Source of the DNA: Marichromatium purpuratum 984
Lineage (GTDB): Bacteria > Pseudomonadota > Gammaproteobacteria > Chromatiales > Chromatiaceae
Direction of reading: 5' to 3'
Length of the DNA stretch: 64,000 bases
NCBI RefSeq assembly: GCF_000224005.2
Contig: NZ_CP007031.1
Coordinates: forward strand, 1,351,501-1,415,500
Part shown: piece by piece, positions 1 to 8,902 of the stretch
Position numbering within the stretch: the stretch's first letter is position 1
Layout: each line of letters opens with the position of its first letter
The notes under the pieces: generated by a model
What the model was told of the DNA's origin: nothing
Database searches by the model: none
What the model saw: only the letters and a program-made list of their open reading frames with translations
Translations under genes and position numbers: made by a program

Positions 1-462
<462 letters not shown>

Positions 463-476
463 TCGGCTATCCTTTC

Positions 477-499
477 GACCCGTCCATCCGCGACGGGTC
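477..499 (+). terminator. Hairpin after rpoD
   Basis: A perfect 8-bp inverted repeat (GACCCGTC at 477-484, GACGGGTC at 492-499) with a 7-base loop lies 15 bases after the rpoD stop and 10 bases before the tRNA. There is no T-tract, so it may be a weak terminator or an RNA-processing or mRNA-stability hairpin. Confidence 0.4.
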
Positions 500-509
500 A
501 GACCCCATC

Positions 510-585
510 GGGCCGTTAGCACAGCGGTTAGTGCAGGGGACTCATAATCCCTTGGTCGTAGGTTCGAATCCTACACGGCCCACCA
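510..585 (+). tRNA. tRNA with CAU anticodon (probably tRNA-Ile2, else tRNA-Met)
   Basis: A complete 76-base cloverleaf with encoded CCA. The acceptor stem pairs 510-516 with 575-581 and ACCA is at 582-585. The anticodon stem (536-540 with 548-552) carries the loop CTCATAA with anticodon CAT at 543-545. The T-arm contains GGTTCGAATCC. The anticodon alone does not separate elongator Met from the lysidine-modified Ile2 tRNA. The GC-rich anticodon stem, the following TTGGTCG segment and the position just after rpoD resemble E. coli ileX more than metT, so Ile2 is favoured. A tilS-type identity analysis would settle it. Confidence 0.93.
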
Positions 586-998
586 TCTTTGACATCCCTG
601 GATCGACGACAAAGGCAGTCCGCCCGAACTGCATACGGCAATCCGTGACGACTTCGGGCCGGATCGACGTAATGGCTTCGCCCTGGTTCGCGCCAAGATG
701 GATGAAGAGAGCGGCGCTGGTCATTGATGCTGTCGGTGCTGGATCGTTGACGACCTCGCTACCTTGCCTGGCGACGAACCTGCACAGCTTTGCCATGGTC
801 GAGGCCGAGTGCTACCTCGGCGAGCAGATCTGCCGCGAGTTCGGCTACGACATCACCCGCCTCGCGCACGACGCTCGTCAGCGCTGCCAAGCGGTGCGCC
901 GACACCGGGGGTGGAGAGCCGCCTGCACTGAGTAGTCGATATCATTTTCAGGATGACTGCTGCATCCGGCCCCATCATGCCCGCAGAACTTCAACACC
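586..998. other. No intact gene; probable decayed accessory DNA
   Basis: The stretch between the tRNA and the methyltransferase has no convincing gene. Coding-like fragments appear in changing frames, for example a piece on the + strand around 796-900 reading VEAECYLGEQICREFGY. Base composition looks less GC-rich than the rpoD side. A reverse ORF overlapping the tRNA is an artefact of tRNA sequence. I read this as remnant DNA at a tRNA-adjacent insertion site. Confidence 0.4.
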
Positions 999-1580
999 TT
1001 ACGGATGTCGTAGCAGCGCATTCAGCCAGCATTCAGACTCCCGCCCCGGTCGCCGATCGGCCGTTGTCCAGACCTCTAGAATCTCCAGTTCCTTGATCTG
1101 AGACACTAGCGTTGCAAGCCTATCCTCATCGAGATCAGTGAATCGTCGACCGTTGTGCTCACGCTCGCTCGTGCCGTACTTGAACGACGCATAGAGCACA
1201 CCGGCAGGTTTGAGCGATCGCGCGAGTCGATACAGGGCGGCGGGCAGCTCGGCCAGTGGCACATGCAGCAAACTCGCACAGGCCCAGATGCCGTCGAAGA
1301 TTGCAGACCATTCGACCTCCTGGAAGCGGCGAATCTCGACATCGATCCCGCAATGGGCGGTGGCGAGGGTGGCCAGGGTCGGCGAGGCATCGAAAGCGGT
1401 CACGGTATAGCCGCGTTCCAGGAAGGCGCGGGTATCACGGCCAGAGCCGCATCCGGCATCGAGCAGTCGCCCGCCCGGCCGGACATGGGCGAGAAAGCGT
1501 GCGTAGAGCGGTTCCATGTCGACGTTGTGCGTCGCGGCGAAGAAAGCGCTGGCGTGGGTGTTGTAGTAATCAAGAGTCAT
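999..1580 (-). CDS. Class I SAM-dependent methyltransferase
   Basis: 193 residues with a single Rossmann methyltransferase domain. Motif I, the SAM-binding glycine loop, is LLDAGCGSGRD at residues 39-49. An acidic residue at the end of strand 2 (TAFDAS) should bind the ribose hydroxyls, and a later segment (GIWACASLLHVP) matches motif IV of the UbiE/TehB-like superfamily. The substrate cannot be told from sequence. No target-recognition domain or DPPY-type motif is present, so it is unlikely to be a DNA methylase despite the HNH nuclease gene downstream on the other strand. It stands alone between two gene-free stretches in the lower-GC block after the tRNA, suggesting it was acquired with its neighbours. 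Confidence 0.85.
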   Translation of the reverse strand: MTLDYYNTHASAFFAATHNVDMEPLYARFLAHVRPGGRLLDAGCGSGRDTRAFLERGYTVTAFDASPTLATLATAHCGIDVEIRRFQEVEWSAIFDGIWACASLLHVPLAELPAALYRLARSLKPAGVLYASFKYGTSEREHNGRRFTDLDEDRLATLVSQIKELEILEVWTTADRRPGRESECWLNALLRHP

Positions 1581-2113
1581 GCGGGGATTGTGTCCGCGCT
1601 ATAACTGTGCGTCTACACGACGCTGTCCCGGAACCGCCATCGGCCTTGCGGCCCCATGTTTCTGGAACTCACCCGCGATCGCATCGAATACCTCGCCGAA
1701 TCATGGCCACTCGGGATTTCGAGAGGGTCTTGACTGCGTTCGACGGTTTTCTCGCGGCGGCTGCCAAGGTCATCGACGAGACCGCCAAGCCGCTCCCCTG
1801 TGCCATCGGCTGACGATGGATGCCTGTTGGGTCAGTATGCTCGCCCCTTCGTGGGGGAAGTGCCCGACACTGGAGCACTCGGTCGAGCACGACATCCCAA
1901 GCTGGATCGAGGCCAACGCCCCCGAGCAAGCCCGCTCGCTTCAATGTCGAGACCTTGACGCTGGCCCTTCTGGATGATGGGATGCTGGGGGTATTGCCCC
2001 ACGTTTGGGTCTCGCCAATCGGGAAGGTCACCAGCTGACCATGATGGAAGAGACTTGGCGGTCATCAAGCGCTCGCATCGATGCGCTGATCAAGTCGATA
2101 GGGTACGCAAAGG
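1581..2113 (+). pseudogene. Decayed coding remnants upstream of the HNH gene
   Basis: No continuous ORF fits, but protein-like pieces occur in successive + frames. One begins at an ATG at 1657 (MFLELTRDRIEYLAESW) and runs into a stop. An overlapping frame gives DFERVLTAFDGFLAAAAKVI ending near 1813. A third frame gives RFNVETLTLALLDDGMLGVL ending at 2038, directly followed by an ATG at 2041 (MMEETWRSSSARIDALIKSI). The order suggests one or two frame-shifted genes that once preceded the HNH gene in an operon. I do not recognise the family. Confidence 0.35.
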
Positions 2114-3406
2114 ATGATCGAACCGATCGAGAACAACACGCTACCTCCTGCCCTCGACCTCAACATCAGCGCCCTCTCGGCATTGTTCCGGCACACCACG
2201 AACTCCTATAAGTTCGTCTTCTTCCTCGCGCTCCTGGATCTGCTCAAGCGTCATCGCTTCGACGCCGAACGGCCCTATACATACGATGAACTCACCGTCG
2301 AGATGCTGGTGATTGCGTGGTATCCGCACACCTTCTTCAAGTTGTCGTTCGGCACTCAGGATACGATCGCGCAGAAGCTCGATGGGCTAGAGCTGGACTT
2401 GGGCAGCGCCAATCACAGCGTTGTGGATCACAAAGTACTGCGTGCAGCTTTGGAAGCAGCCTCGCTCAAAGAGGCTGGGCGGCTGATGGAGTTCGTCCCC
2501 TATCGTCTGTTGGCTCCCTTCCTTGGGCCACACTTGCAGGGCGTCGACCGCAGTGCCTGGATGGTGTTTGAACGCGCCATGCCCGCGATCACCAATGCCC
2601 ACTTCGAGACGGTACGCCCACTCTACCGCTTCGATAGCGACGACTATCAGCATTGCTCGGCCATACGCTGGCATCCGGCCTGGGTGGCCTATTTGGAGCA
2701 ACACTGGTCGATCATCAAGAGCTGGGCGGCGTGGTGCTGGCTGCACTACATGCAGCGGCGCAATCCAACCACGCCGAGTCTGTCGAACAAACTCTTTCCG
2801 CCGGCCAAGCGCGAGGCGCTGACCAAGCAGACGAAGTATTGGCGCGGGATCCTGGAGCAGGAGATCGATCCCCCACTGACCTGCATCTATTCCGGTGAAC
2901 CGCTGACTGCCGCGAGCTTCGCCCTCGATCACTATCTGCCGTGGTCGTTCGTGGTTCACGATCAACTCTGGAACCTGATCCCAACCCCGTCTGCGGTGAA
3001 CTCGGCCAAATCCAACCGGCTCCCGAGCGTTGACTATCTGCCGGGCTTCGTGTCCTTGCAGCATCGCGGTTTGTTGATCGCTTGCCAGTTGCTCGGCGAG
3101 GCGCGTTTCGGCAAGGTGGTCGAGGACTATCTGGCCGATTTGCATCTACCGTCGCTGGAAGCGCTGTTGGACTTCGATCAACTCCAGAATGCCTTCGCGC
3201 GCACTCTCGGTCCTCTACTGACTCTGGCCACCAACCAGGGCTTCATTCCAGACTGGCACTACAGGTCCCTGAGTGTGGACCCCATGACTGCCTCGAGTGT
3301 GGTGGCCCTCCCGCACCCGATGCGCCTGGAAGCGGCGACCGATCAGGCCGCCGACAGTCAGGGTCTCGGGCACGCGCACGCACCCCCGGCGCTTTGCCCA
3401 TCCTGA
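2114..3406 (+). CDS. HNH endonuclease domain protein
   Basis: 430 residues. The N-terminal ~240 residues are helical and not assignable to a named family. The HNH nuclease fold spans about residues 255-305: CIYSGEP at 257-263 takes the place of the zinc-knuckle or first-strand Cys, LDHYLPWSF at 271-279 supplies the general-base His273 next to metal-binding Asp272, and WNLIP with Asn287 is followed by NSAKSNRLPS, which gives the last metal and phosphate contacts. The start at 2114 has AAAGG just upstream. The last ~35 residues look unlike the rest, and a coding-like tail in another frame follows (about 3394-3498), so the C-terminus may be frame-shifted. A role in phage or foreign-DNA restriction is plausible from the fold and the remnant-rich setting but is inference. 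Confidence 0.7.
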   Translation: MIEPIENNTLPPALDLNISALSALFRHTTNSYKFVFFLALLDLLKRHRFDAERPYTYDELTVEMLVIAWYPHTFFKLSFGTQDTIAQKLDGLELDLGSANHSVVDHKVLRAALEAASLKEAGRLMEFVPYRLLAPFLGPHLQGVDRSAWMVFERAMPAITNAHFETVRPLYRFDSDDYQHCSAIRWHPAWVAYLEQHWSIIKSWAAWCWLHYMQRRNPTTPSLSNKLFPPAKREALTKQTKYWRGILEQEIDPPLTCIYSGEPLTAASFALDHYLPWSFVVHDQLWNLIPTPSAVNSAKSNRLPSVDYLPGFVSLQHRGLLIACQLLGEARFGKVVEDYLADLHLPSLEALLDFDQLQNAFARTLGPLLTLATNQGFIPDWHYRSLSVDPMTASSVVALPHPMRLEAATDQAADSQGLGHAHAPPALCPS

Positions 3407-3651
3407 TCGACGAAACCATCCAGACCGAAGCGCTCGTCAACATCGTTCCCGGATTGCACGATCTGCTCGTTCATCTCTTCGGGTCTTTAGCGCTCTGAGG
3501 CTCCCCCACCACTCCATCGCCTCCGGCTTGGCTTCCCCCCCCACAGCCACCATCCCTGTAGCAACGGGTGTATCACGCCGTTGACCGAGGGTCGCTGTGT
3601 ATCGTGTGCCTGGGCCGAGCGGGAGTCGTCATGGAGGTCAAGCGGGGGATT

Positions 3652-4152
3652 ATGAGCGAAGACAGCAACGAAGCGGATCGTCTGGCCGCGCTCGCGCGTT
3701 ACGGTCTGCTCGACACGCCGCCCGAGGAGGGGTTCGATCGGTTGACGCGGATCGCGGCCTTTCTGTTCTCGGCGCCGATCGCGCTGATCTCGCTGGTGGA
3801 TCGGGATCGACAGTGGTTCAAGTCGGCCTGTGGGCTGGCCGGGCGCGAGACCCCGCGTGAATGGGCCTTCTGCGCGCACGCCATCCAGGGTACGGAGGTG
3901 ATGGTGGTGCCCGATGCCAGACTCGATCCGCGCTTTCGCGATAATCCGCTGGTGACGGGACCGCCGCACATCCGTTTCTACGCCGGGGCGCCCTTGCTCA
4001 CCGCCGACGGTTTCGCACTCGGCACCCTGTGCGTGATCGATGCCACGCCCCGCCCTGGGATGTCCGGCGGGCATCAGTTGATCCTGCGTGATCTCGCGCG
4101 CCTGACCATCGATCTGCTGGAGTTGCGTCAGGTGCGCGGCGGGATCCATTGA
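3652..4152 (+). CDS. GAF domain protein
   Basis: 166 residues, almost entirely one GAF domain of the free-standing type: an N-terminal LAALARYGLLDTPPEEGFDRL segment, then LISLVDRDRQWFKS, the EWAFCAHAI segment and FYAGAPLLTADGFALGTLCV. This family often precedes or sits within GGDEF and histidine-kinase proteins as a ligand or redox sensor. The ATG at 3652 is preferred over the in-frame ATG at 3631 because it follows a GGGGGA Shine-Dalgarno. The gene ends 49 bases before the large hybrid kinase on the same strand and is likely co-transcribed with it. The ligand is unknown; Cys residues in the CAHAI and TLCVID segments are typical of the family and do not prove chromophore binding. Confidence 0.85.
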   Translation: MSEDSNEADRLAALARYGLLDTPPEEGFDRLTRIAAFLFSAPIALISLVDRDRQWFKSACGLAGRETPREWAFCAHAIQGTEVMVVPDARLDPRFRDNPLVTGPPHIRFYAGAPLLTADGFALGTLCVIDATPRPGMSGGHQLILRDLARLTIDLLELRQVRGGIH

Positions 4153-4201
4153 CGCCGCTCGGATGAACCCGGGACGGTCATGATGAGGGGAGCGGGAGGC
4201 G

Positions 4202-7200
4202 ATGCCTGGTCGAGCCGACACTGTGTTCACGGTCGCCGGTGATCATGCCGGTGGACGTGCCTTGCCGCCGCGCGCGGTCGGGTTTGGTGAACTCGTCGCC
4301 CTGCGTGGCTATCTGATCGCCAGCCTGGCGCTCATCGCGTTGTTGCTGAGTGCAAGCTTTTTCGTGCTCTCCCAGGGGCTGCGCGAACTCGAGGGTGCGA
4401 GTCGGGTGGTCAATCTTTCGGGGCGACAGCGGATGCTGGTGACCCGGGTCGATGCCTTGATGACCCGGCTGCCGTTGAGCGACGAGCCGGGGCAGGTGCA
4501 ACGCCTGCACGATGAACTCGCGGCCAATCTGGCCCAGCTCGAACGCGTACACCGCGCGCTGATCGACGGCTCCACCGAGCTGCGGCTGGTGCGTGCCGAA
4601 AGTCGCGCGGTGGAGGCGATCTACCATGAGCTGCCCTATCGACTCGATGATGCCATGGCGCATTATCTTGATCGGGTCGGCGAGTCGCTGACATCCGGTC
4701 TCGGCGCGCGTGATGGCGTACTCAACGAGCTGTGGGCGTTGCGCGATGAGGTGGTGCTGGGGCTCGAGGCGCTCACCAAGCAGTTCGAGCGTGAGGTGAG
4801 CGCCGGCGTCCGGGCGGTCGGTTGGATCGGCGCGGTGCTGTTTCTCTCGCTGCTGCTGTGTCTGGTCGGGATCTGGCATTTCATTTTTCGCCCGATGGCG
4901 CACCGGATCATGCGCGAGCACGAGCTGCTGCGCGGTATCACCGAGCACGTCGCCGAGGGCATCATCACCGTCGATACAGACGGTCGGGTGCGTTCGGCGA
5001 ATCCGGCCGCGGCGCAGATCTTCGGGCGTGCGGCGAGCGCCATGGTCGATCACGATATCCAGGCATTGATCCCCGGCTTGGTCCTCGACGATGTCGATCT
5101 CTCGCACGAGACACGGGGGCGTCGGGGCGATGGCAGCGAGATTCCGCTCGAGGTCTCGCGCGGCACCATGCAGGCGGCTGGCCTGCGATTGGCGATCTGC
5201 GTGGTGCGGGATGTCTCGGCGCGCCACCATGCCGCACGGGCGTTGCGCATGGAACGCGCGCGGCTGGAAACCTTCGTCCGTCATACCCCGGCGGCGGTGG
5301 CGATGTTCGATCGCGAGATGCGTTATCTGCTGTGCAGCGAGCGCTGGCGCACCGATTACGGGCTTGGCGACCGGGCGTTGCTCGGCCACTGCCATTACGA
5401 CATCTTCCCCGAGGTCCCGGAGCGCTGGCGCGCCATCCATCAGCGCTGCCTCGAGGGACGGGTCGAGCGTTGCGAAGAGGACCCATTCATCCGCGCCGAC
5501 GGTACGGTCGATTGGGTGCGCTGGGAGATCCACCCCTGGTTCGACGACGAGTCGGTCGGCGGGATCATCATGTTCACCGAGGTCATCACCTCGCGCAAGC
5601 TGGCCGAGGCCGCACTCAATCTGCGCGACCGCGCGATCGAGGCGGCCAGTTGCGGCATCCTCATCACCGATGCGCGTCGCGCCGACAATCCGCTGGTCTA
5701 TGTCAATCCCGAGTTTGAGCGCATCACCGGCTATCGCGCCAGCGAGGTCGTCGGCCACAACTGCCGGCTGTTGCAGGCCGGCGACTCGGATCAGCCCGGC
5801 GTGAAGATGCTGCGCGAGGGACTTGGCGGGCGGCAGCCGGTCACGGTGTTGCTGCGTAACTATCGCAAGGACGGCAGCCTGTTCTGGAACCAGATCTCGA
5901 TCGCACCGGTCTTTGACAGTGACGGCGAGTTAGTCCATTTCGTCGGCATCGTCACCGACGTCACCGAGCGCATCCGTGCCGAGGAGGCGCTGCGCGAGAG
6001 TCACGAGCGTTATCGCTCGCTCTACAACGACACCCCGGTGATGCTCAGCTCGATCGATGCCGAGGGGCGATTGGTGGCGGTCAGCGACTACTGGTTGCGC
6101 AAGCTCGGTTATGCCCGCGAGGCGGTCATCGGCCGACCGGTGGTCGAGTTCCTCACCGAGGCGTCGCGCCACTTCTACCTCCAGCAGGCGCTGCCGGTGC
6201 TGTTGCGGCAAGGGAGTTGCGAAGGGGTGGCCTATACCCTCGTGCGCCACGACGGCACGTCGCTGGAGGTCGAACTCTCGGCGATCGCCGATGTCGACGC
6301 CGAGGGGCGGCTGGTGCGCGCCCTGGCGGTGATGAACGATATCACCGACAAGAAACGCACCGAGGACGAGTTGCGTCAGGTGCAGAAACTCGAGGCGATC
6401 GGTCAACTCACCGGCGGCATCGCGCACGATTTCAACAACCTGTTGGCGGTGGTGATGGGCAATCTGCAACTCGTCGAGCGCCGGGTGCACGATAACGAGC
6501 GGGTCCGCACCAATGTGTGCAATGCCCTGGAGGCGACGGCCAGGGGCGCGGAGCTGACCCGGCAGTTGCTCGCCTTCGCCCGTCGTCAGCCGCTCGCACC
6601 CCGGCTCACCAACGTCAATACGCTGGTCTCGGGGATGACCGACCTGCTGCGGCGCACCCTCAGCTCGCAGATCGAGGTGGAGCTGCGGCTGTGCGAGCGG
6701 ATCGCGCCGGTGATGGTCGACCCCGTCCAGCTCGAATCGGCCCTGCTCAACCTGGCGATCAATGCCCGCGATGCCATGCCCGAAGGCGGCCGCTTGCTGA
6801 TCGAGACCGACAACATCGAACTCGACGCGCGCTATGCCGCCACCCATCCCCAGCTCAATGCCGGCGAGTTCGTGATGATCGGTATGACCGACACCGGTGC
6901 CGGCATCCCCCGCGAGATCCAGGGACGCATCTTCGAACCCTTCTTCACCACCAAGCCCGCCGGTCAGGGCACCGGGCTCGGGTTGAGCATGCTCTACGGC
7001 TTCGTGCGCCAGTCGATGGGCGATCTCCAGGTCTACAGCGAGCGAGGACAGGGGGCGACCTTCCGTATCTATCTGCCGCGGGCGAGCGATGACGACCAGA
7101 ACGCTGCGGTCTGGCATCCCGGTGCCCGGCAGATCGGCGTCCGTCATGGCCAGGGCGAGCTGATCCTGTTGGTCGAGGACGACCCCCGAGTACGCGAGAC

Positions 7201-7558
7201 CCACGTCGCGCTGTTGGTGGAACTCGGCTATCGGGTGAGGAGCGCCGAGGATGGCGAGCAGGGGCTGGCAGTGCTGCGCGAGACACCTGAGGTCGCGCTG
7301 CTGTTCTCCGACGTGATCATGCCCGGTAGTCTCTCCGGTCCGGAGCTGGCCGAGCAGGCCTGTGCCCTGCGTCCGACCTTGCCGGTGTTGTTGACCTCGG
7401 GGCACCCACGCGACCATCTCGGCGGCGCACTCGGCGCGCACCCCTTCATCTCCAAGCCGTTCTCGGCGCGCAAGCTCGCCGAAATACTGAGCACGCTGCT
7501 CGACCCGGAGGAGGGTGCCGTTGTCGAATCGATCAATTCAGCGCAGGATGATGTCTGA
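4202..7558 (+). CDS. Membrane hybrid histidine kinase with four PAS domains, one LOV-like
   Basis: 1118 residues. A membrane segment near residues 35-57 is followed by a periplasmic type IV pilus/nitrate-sensor-like helical domain (NLSGRQRMLVTRVDALMTRL) and a second membrane segment near 206-230. Four PAS domains follow. The third (about 475-600) is LOV-like: GHNCRLLQ with Cys521 in the flavin-adduct position, LRNYRKDG and FWNQ supplying flavin-contacting Asn residues, and a VNPEFERITGY start. The usual Gln of the last strand is Val (FVGIVTDVTE). The kinase core has His742 in GGIAHDFNNLLA and an ATPase domain with DTGAG and GTGLGL. A C-terminal receiver has phospho-acceptor Asp1037. The ATG is preceded by GGGAGG. 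The stop overlaps the EAL gene start by one base, so the two should act as a pair. Confidence 0.93.
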   Translation: MPGRADTVFTVAGDHAGGRALPPRAVGFGELVALRGYLIASLALIALLLSASFFVLSQGLRELEGASRVVNLSGRQRMLVTRVDALMTRLPLSDEPGQVQRLHDELAANLAQLERVHRALIDGSTELRLVRAESRAVEAIYHELPYRLDDAMAHYLDRVGESLTSGLGARDGVLNELWALRDEVVLGLEALTKQFEREVSAGVRAVGWIGAVLFLSLLLCLVGIWHFIFRPMAHRIMREHELLRGITEHVAEGIITVDTDGRVRSANPAAAQIFGRAASAMVDHDIQALIPGLVLDDVDLSHETRGRRGDGSEIPLEVSRGTMQAAGLRLAICVVRDVSARHHAARALRMERARLETFVRHTPAAVAMFDREMRYLLCSERWRTDYGLGDRALLGHCHYDIFPEVPERWRAIHQRCLEGRVERCEEDPFIRADGTVDWVRWEIHPWFDDESVGGIIMFTEVITSRKLAEAALNLRDRAIEAASCGILITDARRADNPLVYVNPEFERITGYRASEVVGHNCRLLQAGDSDQPGVKMLREGLGGRQPVTVLLRNYRKDGSLFWNQISIAPVFDSDGELVHFVGIVTDVTERIRAEEALRESHERYRSLYNDTPVMLSSIDAEGRLVAVSDYWLRKLGYAREAVIGRPVVEFLTEASRHFYLQQALPVLLRQGSCEGVAYTLVRHDGTSLEVELSAIADVDAEGRLVRALAVMNDITDKKRTEDELRQVQKLEAIGQLTGGIAHDFNNLLAVVMGNLQLVERRVHDNERVRTNVCNALEATARGAELTRQLLAFARRQPLAPRLTNVNTLVSGMTDLLRRTLSSQIEVELRLCERIAPVMVDPVQLESALLNLAINARDAMPEGGRLLIETDNIELDARYAATHPQLNAGEFVMIGMTDTGAGIPREIQGRIFEPFFTTKPAGQGTGLGLSMLYGFVRQSMGDLQVYSERGQGATFRIYLPRASDDDQNAAVWHPGARQIGVRHGQGELILLVEDDPRVRETHVALLVELGYRVRSAEDGEQGLAVLRETPEVALLFSDVIMPGSLSGPELAEQACALRPTLPVLLTSGHPRDHLGGALGAHPFISKPFSARKLAEILSTLLDPEEGAVVESINSAQDDV

Positions 7559-8739
7559 TGACGCATAGCGAGCGACTTCTCGTCGTCGATGACACCCCGG
7601 GGGTGTGCGATCTCATTCGCGATCTCGCCGAGGATCTGGGGTACGAGGTCCAGGTCGTGATGTCTCGTGACGACTTCGAGACGGTATTCACGGCGATCGA
7701 TCCGACCCTGATCACTCTCGATCTGCAACTCCCCGGTGGTGATGGGGTCGAGATCCTGCGTTATCTCGCCGACCAGGGTTGCGAGGCGTCGATCATCGTC
7801 ATCAGCGGCTTCGACACCCGGGTGGTCGGCTCGGCGATGCGCATCGGCCAGACCCACGGGCTGCGGATGCTCGGCTCGCTCCGCAAGCCGTTCTCCATCC
7901 AGGATCTCGAAAACCTCATCGCGCCCATCGAGACGCGTGCATTCAAGCCCGATGCGGCCGATCTGCGCAAAGCGCTCGATCGCGGCGACATCCTGCCCTT
8001 CTTCCAGCCCAAGGCCTGCCTGGTCCATCCCAGTGGCCCGGCCATCTGCGAAGTCGAGGCACTGGCGCGCTGGCAGCACCCGCAGCATGGGTTGATCGCG
8101 CCGGGGGAGTTCATCCCGTTGGCCGAATCGACCGGGATGATTCTGCCGCTGACCTGGACCATGGTCGAGCAGAGCGCTCGCCAGTTGGCACAATGGCGAG
8201 CCGATGGGTTGCACCTGTCGGTTGCGATCAATATCGCCCCGGCGGTGATCCAGGATCTCGACTATCCCGACCGCCTCGCGGCCTTGGTGGAGCGTGCCGG
8301 CGCCTCGCCCGAATGGTTCACCCTGGAGATCACCGAATCCGGGGCGATGCGCGACTCGGAGCATGCCATGGACATCCTCACGCGGTTGCGGCTCAAGGGT
8401 TTCAACCTCTCCTGCGATGACTTCGGTACCGGTTACTCGTCGCTGGTGCAGCTCTATCGCATGCCTTTCTGCGAACTCAAGATCGATCGCTCCTTCGTGG
8501 TCGATTGCATCGATCAGTCAGAGGCGCGAGTGATCATTCGTGCCAGTATCGAACTCGGCCACAACCTCGGCCTGAGCGTCTGCGCCGAGGGCGTGGAGGC
8601 GCAGGATGTGTTCGATTATCTTCATGCCCAAGGCTGCGATTCCATCCAGGGCTACCACGTCGGCTACCCGGTGCCGGCGACCGACCTGCCCGAGCTGGTC
8701 CGCGAGGCCTCGCGCCGACTGCTCGAGATCGAGCCTTGA
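7558..8739 (+). CDS. Response regulator with EAL c-di-GMP phosphodiesterase domain
   Basis: 393 residues. The receiver domain (1-125) has Asp10/Asp11, phospho-acceptor Asp55 (TLDLQLPG) and Lys110. The EAL domain (about 130-385) keeps the catalytic signature: EAL at 167-169, NIAP near 225-228, EITESG near 258, DDFGTGYSSL with Asp287/Asp288, KIDRSF with Lys308, and AEGVE with Glu344 and Glu347. It should therefore hydrolyse c-di-GMP to pGpG. Translation is coupled to the upstream kinase by a TGATG junction, which makes that LOV-bearing kinase the likely phosphodonor. The kinase also carries its own receiver, so phosphorelay routing is uncertain. No DNA-binding domain is present. Confidence 0.95.
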   Translation: MTHSERLLVVDDTPGVCDLIRDLAEDLGYEVQVVMSRDDFETVFTAIDPTLITLDLQLPGGDGVEILRYLADQGCEASIIVISGFDTRVVGSAMRIGQTHGLRMLGSLRKPFSIQDLENLIAPIETRAFKPDAADLRKALDRGDILPFFQPKACLVHPSGPAICEVEALARWQHPQHGLIAPGEFIPLAESTGMILPLTWTMVEQSARQLAQWRADGLHLSVAINIAPAVIQDLDYPDRLAALVERAGASPEWFTLEITESGAMRDSEHAMDILTRLRLKGFNLSCDDFGTGYSSLVQLYRMPFCELKIDRSFVVDCIDQSEARVIIRASIELGHNLGLSVCAEGVEAQDVFDYLHAQGCDSIQGYHVGYPVPATDLPELVREASRRLLEIEP

Positions 8740-8831
8740 GTGGGGCGGTGGACAGCGGGCATCGGGTCGCTTACCTTGAGGCCCTCGGACCCTTGGCACA
8801 GCCCTCGGAGAGCTGCGCGTGCACGTCAACT

Positions 8832-8851
8832 TTCCGGTTGCCGGAATTTTT
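8832..8851 (+). terminator. Short hairpin with T-run after the EAL gene
   Basis: TTCCGG (8832-8837) and CCGGAA (8841-8846) form a 6-bp stem with a TTG loop followed by five T residues. It lies about 90 bases after the EAL gene stop and just before the CRISPR repeats. It could end the kinase-EAL transcript, or be part of the CRISPR leader. Confidence 0.45.
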
Positions 8852-8902
8852 GCGAACCACCCTTGCAGGTGTTTGTTTGTAAAGCCTTTCTGGCAACTGG
8901 CA
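8852..8902 (+). promoter_or_regulatory. Candidate CRISPR leader
   Basis: The about 50 bases before the first repeat are less GC-rich than the surroundings and include a T-rich run (GTGTTTGTTTGTAAAG). This is the usual look of a leader at the conserved end of an array. The direction is supported by repeat decay at the opposite, distal end. No promoter elements can be assigned with confidence. Confidence 0.35.

Noticed and set aside
542-796. Reverse ORF ending GRVGFEPTTKGL
   Set aside because: The C-terminal peptide is the antisense translation of the tRNA T-arm, a well-known spurious product next to tRNA genes.
582-3500. Integrated element with a duplicated tRNA 3' end
   Set aside because: I looked for a second copy of the tRNA T-arm/acceptor sequence up to the GAF gene and saw none, and there is no integrase gene.
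4178-7441. Long reverse ORFs across the LOV kinase gene
   Set aside because: Antisense shadows with His/Gln/Arg-biased composition and no recognisable domains.
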